Below, one piece after another: positions 20,770-22,742 of a stretch of 22,742 bases of DNA. The notes below the pieces were generated by a model. It made no database searches, was not told the origin of the DNA, and saw only the letters and a program-made list of their open reading frames with translations. How positions within the stretch are numbered: position 1 is the first letter of the stretch; each line of letters begins with the position of its first letter. Source of the stretch: JBHIDQ01 sp046760155 (GTDB taxonomy: Bacteria; Chloroflexota; Dehalococcoidia; Dehalococcoidales; RBG-16-60-22). The stretch lies in the NCBI GenBank assembly GCA_046760155.1, contig JBHIDQ010000010.1, positions 1 through 22,742 on the forward strand, read 5' to 3'. Made by a program: the position numbers and the translations under genes.

Positions 20770-22299
20770 CTATTCTAGGTAATCTTTTAGTTTTCGACTT
20801 CGGCTGGGATGACGTAGTTTACGCAGTGCCTTAGCCTCAATCTGGCGAATGCGCTCCCTGGTGACGTTAAACTCTTTGCCCACTTCCTCCAGTGTCCGGC
20901 TGCGCCCATCTTCAAGGCCAAATCTAAGCTGGAGTACTCGCTGCTCACGTGAGGTAAGGGTATCGAGCACATCTTCAATCTGCTCCTTCAAGAGTTGCTT
21001 GGAGGCAGCGTCAACCGGTGGTAAGGCATTCCTGTCCTCTATGGAATTACCTAATGGACTGTCTTCCTCTTCGCCGATCGGAGACTCCAAGGATATTGGC
21101 AGTTGTGATACTTTAACTATTTCTCTAACCTTGTCGGAGGATATTTCCATTTCCTTGGCGATTTCAGTGGAGGTGGGCTCCCTTCCGTATTCCTGGGCGA
21201 GGCGACGGCTTGTTTTCAGTAAACGGTTAATCGTCTCTACCATATGAACCGGAATACGAATGGTGCGCGCTTGATCGGCGATGGCTCGGGTAAGTGCCTG
21301 GCGAATCCACCAGGTGGCATAGGTACTGAATTTATAGCCTTTACGGTAGTCAAACTTCTCTACCGCCCGCATCAGCCCAATATTTCCCTCCTGAATAAGG
21401 TCAAGGAGGGACATGCCCCGTCCGATGTGTTTTTTGGCAACGCTGACCACCAGACGTAGGTTGGCTTCGATGAGGTGTCTTTCTGCCCTTTTCGCCTCAC
21501 GTTCGATGTTTCTCAGGTGGGCTTCAATTCGCCTTTCCTGAGCTTGAATGGAACTAACGAAAGCATCATTGGTGACTAGTTTCTCAATATCAGCTAGCAC
21601 GACGTCATCTCCCATAGCGCCAAGGACTTCTTTAGATAATAGGCTAATGTTTAGCGATAGGTTAATTAGATTTTGTTCTGTTTCCGGCATGGAACTACCT
21701 AACTCAAGGCTAATATCGTGGATTAGCTGCTGGTCTATGGTCTCGTCAAGACTATCTCGAAATTCAGCATTGGAGATGATTTCTAAGAAACTGGTTGTTG
21801 CCGATAGGCCAAGCTGTTTTTGGAGAAGTTGGATAGTATTCGAAGCCTGCCCCAGCTCCTTGAGAACTGTCAGGCTGATATCGGTTGCGGAAGGGATTCT
21901 ACCGTAGCTCTGTAAATATTGTTGTTTTATCTCATTGACGCGTTTACCCTTTTCCATCTTCTTGGCTAAGACCTTTTCATCCTCAGCGGTAAGGAGATGC
22001 ACCCGACCAATCTCATGAAGGTAGATGCGAACCGGGTCATCGGCTATCTCTTGTTCATTTAGCCCCTCGATTGGTGTTTCTATTTCTAAATGTACCGTGG
22101 ATTCAGGTTTTTCAATCTCGAGATGCTCCTCACGCCATAGTTTATCTGGCTCAGGTGGACCTTCGTGCTCTGACTCCTCATTGAGTTCGTGAGAAGAGGC
22201 ATAAGCATCTGACGATTTGTTTGGTGCTTCATCTGGAGTTGGTTCCTCATGCCTTTCATCTTCAGGAATAAATTGGTTCTCATTTTTTTCTAGGCTCAT
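20770..22299 (-). CDS. rpoD: Primary RNA polymerase sigma factor RpoD (sigma-70/SigA)
   Basis: RpoD directs RNA polymerase to housekeeping promoters. In the 509 residues, 1-80 form an acidic, low-complexity tail without a recognisable region 1.1. Region 1.2 starts at DPVRIYLHEIG (88-98). About 125-255 is a variable non-conserved stretch. Region 2 (about 262-350) holds NLRLVVSVAKKHIGRG, DLIQEGNIGLMRAVEKFD and the -10-reading FSTYATWWIRQALTRAI. Region 3 is about 360-425. Region 4 (about 440-505) holds LTSREQRVLQLRFGL and the helix-turn-helix EVGKEFNVTRERIRQIEAKAL. Regions 2.4 and 4.2 match those that read TATAAT and TTGACA, fitting the promoters seen here. AAGGAGGTG (22312-22304) overlaps the dnaG stop, so the genes are coupled as in the macromolecular synthesis operon. 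Confidence 0.97.
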   Translation of the reverse strand: MSLEKNENQFIPEDERHEEPTPDEAPNKSSDAYASSHELNEESEHEGPPEPDKLWREEHLEIEKPESTVHLEIETPIEGLNEQEIADDPVRIYLHEIGRVHLLTAEDEKVLAKKMEKGKRVNEIKQQYLQSYGRIPSATDISLTVLKELGQASNTIQLLQKQLGLSATTSFLEIISNAEFRDSLDETIDQQLIHDISLELGSSMPETEQNLINLSLNISLLSKEVLGAMGDDVVLADIEKLVTNDAFVSSIQAQERRIEAHLRNIEREAKRAERHLIEANLRLVVSVAKKHIGRGMSLLDLIQEGNIGLMRAVEKFDYRKGYKFSTYATWWIRQALTRAIADQARTIRIPVHMVETINRLLKTSRRLAQEYGREPTSTEIAKEMEISSDKVREIVKVSQLPISLESPIGEEEDSPLGNSIEDRNALPPVDAASKQLLKEQIEDVLDTLTSREQRVLQLRFGLEDGRSRTLEEVGKEFNVTRERIRQIEAKALRKLRHPSRSRKLKDYLE

Positions 22300-22310
22300 T
22301 CCGCACCTCC

Positions 22311-22742
22311 TTAGTTCTGTCCTCCCCTGGCCTTTTGAGAGTAGATTTCTTTCAATCGAAGGGCAGGCTCGATTCCCTCTTCTTCAAGCTTAGCCAGGTC
22401 AGCACCAGCGCCTTTCACCTCGACTTCGAGAGCCAGTGCCTCCGCCTTTCTTGCTTCCCAGTTTTTCAGGTATTCTCTCTCTAGACTAAGCACACAGTCA
22501 GCATATTTCTGCTCGATATGGTTCGGCGGTAAGTCCCGGTTTAGCAGTGAATCAAGGTGCTCATGAATGGCTATGTCCAGCTTTTTCTTAAGAGAGTCCA
22601 GGTCATCGGTCTGCTGCCAGGTCACAAATATCTCACGGTTTTCACTATTGGCGAAATATTCGGGCGAGGGTTCTTTCTGGCTGCCTTTAAGCTCAGGGCG
22701 CTGCAGGAGCAAAGCCAGACAGTATTCCTCACGGGGATTGGA
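22311..22742 (-). CDS. dnaG: DNA primase DnaG, C-terminal part (cut by window edge)
   Basis: The frame is open from the right edge to a TAA at 22313-22311 and encodes 143 residues. It starts with SNPREEYCLALLLQRPELKG, which matches the start of the C-terminal helicase-binding region of bacterial primases (pattern EEYcLalLLqhPEL). A charged helical region ends KEIYSQKARGGQN. The zinc-binding and TOPRIM domains lie outside the window. Its position directly before rpoD, with overlapping stop and ribosome site, supports the dnaG call. No start codon is in the window; methionine-like codons inside are internal. Confidence 0.8.
   Translation of the reverse strand, partial: SNPREEYCLALLLQRPELKGSQKEPSPEYFANSENREIFVTWQQTDDLDSLKKKLDIAIHEHLDSLLNRDLPPNHIEQKYADCVLSLEREYLKNWEARKAEALALEVEVKGAGADLAKLEEEGIEPALRLKEIYSQKARGGQN

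Noticed and set aside
1..22742. CRISPR array, insertion sequence, prophage or SRP (4.5S) RNA gene
   Set aside because: I saw no regularly spaced repeats, transposase or integrase motifs, or the conserved SRP RNA tetraloop region on reading the window; a covariance-model search for SRP RNA would be the decisive test.

Overview
The window is a compact stretch of bacterial housekeeping chromosome with 21 protein genes (19 complete, or 20 counting ftsY with a non-standard start, plus two cut by the window edges) and two tRNA genes. I see no mobile element, CRISPR array or phage gene. The gene content, moderate GC and near absence of intergenic DNA fit a Chloroflexota member, most likely class Dehalococcoidia: GTP-type PEP carboxykinase, a QueG-like ferredoxin protein, a DUF2284 metal-binding protein, a PlsY-like paralog, an Lgt with the GCCYG-type signature, and a dnaG-rpoD pair. 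The lineage is an inference from content and was not tested by a tree.

Layout. (1) 1-3074, plus strand: the tail of an unknown gene, then ftsY, lgt and an MFS transporter, tightly packed. (2) 7381 down to 3105, minus strand: DUF2284 protein, fabF, recJ and a PlsY-like gene, with gaps of 2 to about 40 bp. (3) 7492-8751, plus: mtaB, divergent from block 2. (4) 10533 down to 8752, minus: a GNAT acetyltransferase, a DUF5808-like small protein and a QueG-like iron-sulfur protein. (5) 10761-12542, plus: GTP-dependent PEP carboxykinase with a hairpin in its leader. (6) 13091 down to 12576, minus: a small Smr-domain gene, then tRNA-His(GTG) and tRNA-Arg(TCG) from their own promoter. (7) 13217-16762, plus: uvrA and an HD-domain hydrolase. 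(8) 19337 down to 16767, minus: sbcC/rad50. (9) 19438-20766, plus: ffh. (10) 22742 down to 20770, minus: the 3' end of dnaG, then rpoD.

Functional themes. Protein export and membrane biogenesis are represented by FtsY, Ffh, Lgt, the PlsY-like protein and FabF. Genome maintenance is represented by RecJ, UvrA, SbcC and DnaG. tRNA and translation functions are MtaB, the QueG-like protein, the two tRNAs and perhaps the Smr protein. RpoD is the primary sigma factor, and many legible -35/-10 boxes in the window match its expected consensus.

The most notable signals are not a new multi-gene system but expression architecture. ffh and mtaB have near-consensus promoters that place transcription starts at, or within about 4 nt of, the start codon (leaderless mRNAs), and two more genes have very short leaders. 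ftsY appears to start at a non-standard ATA codon with a well-placed ribosome binding site. Four convergent gene pairs meet with 0 to 30 bp between stop codons. I found no convincing evidence of a wholly undescribed biological system here. The least understood cassette is GNAT/DUF5808-like/QueG-like.
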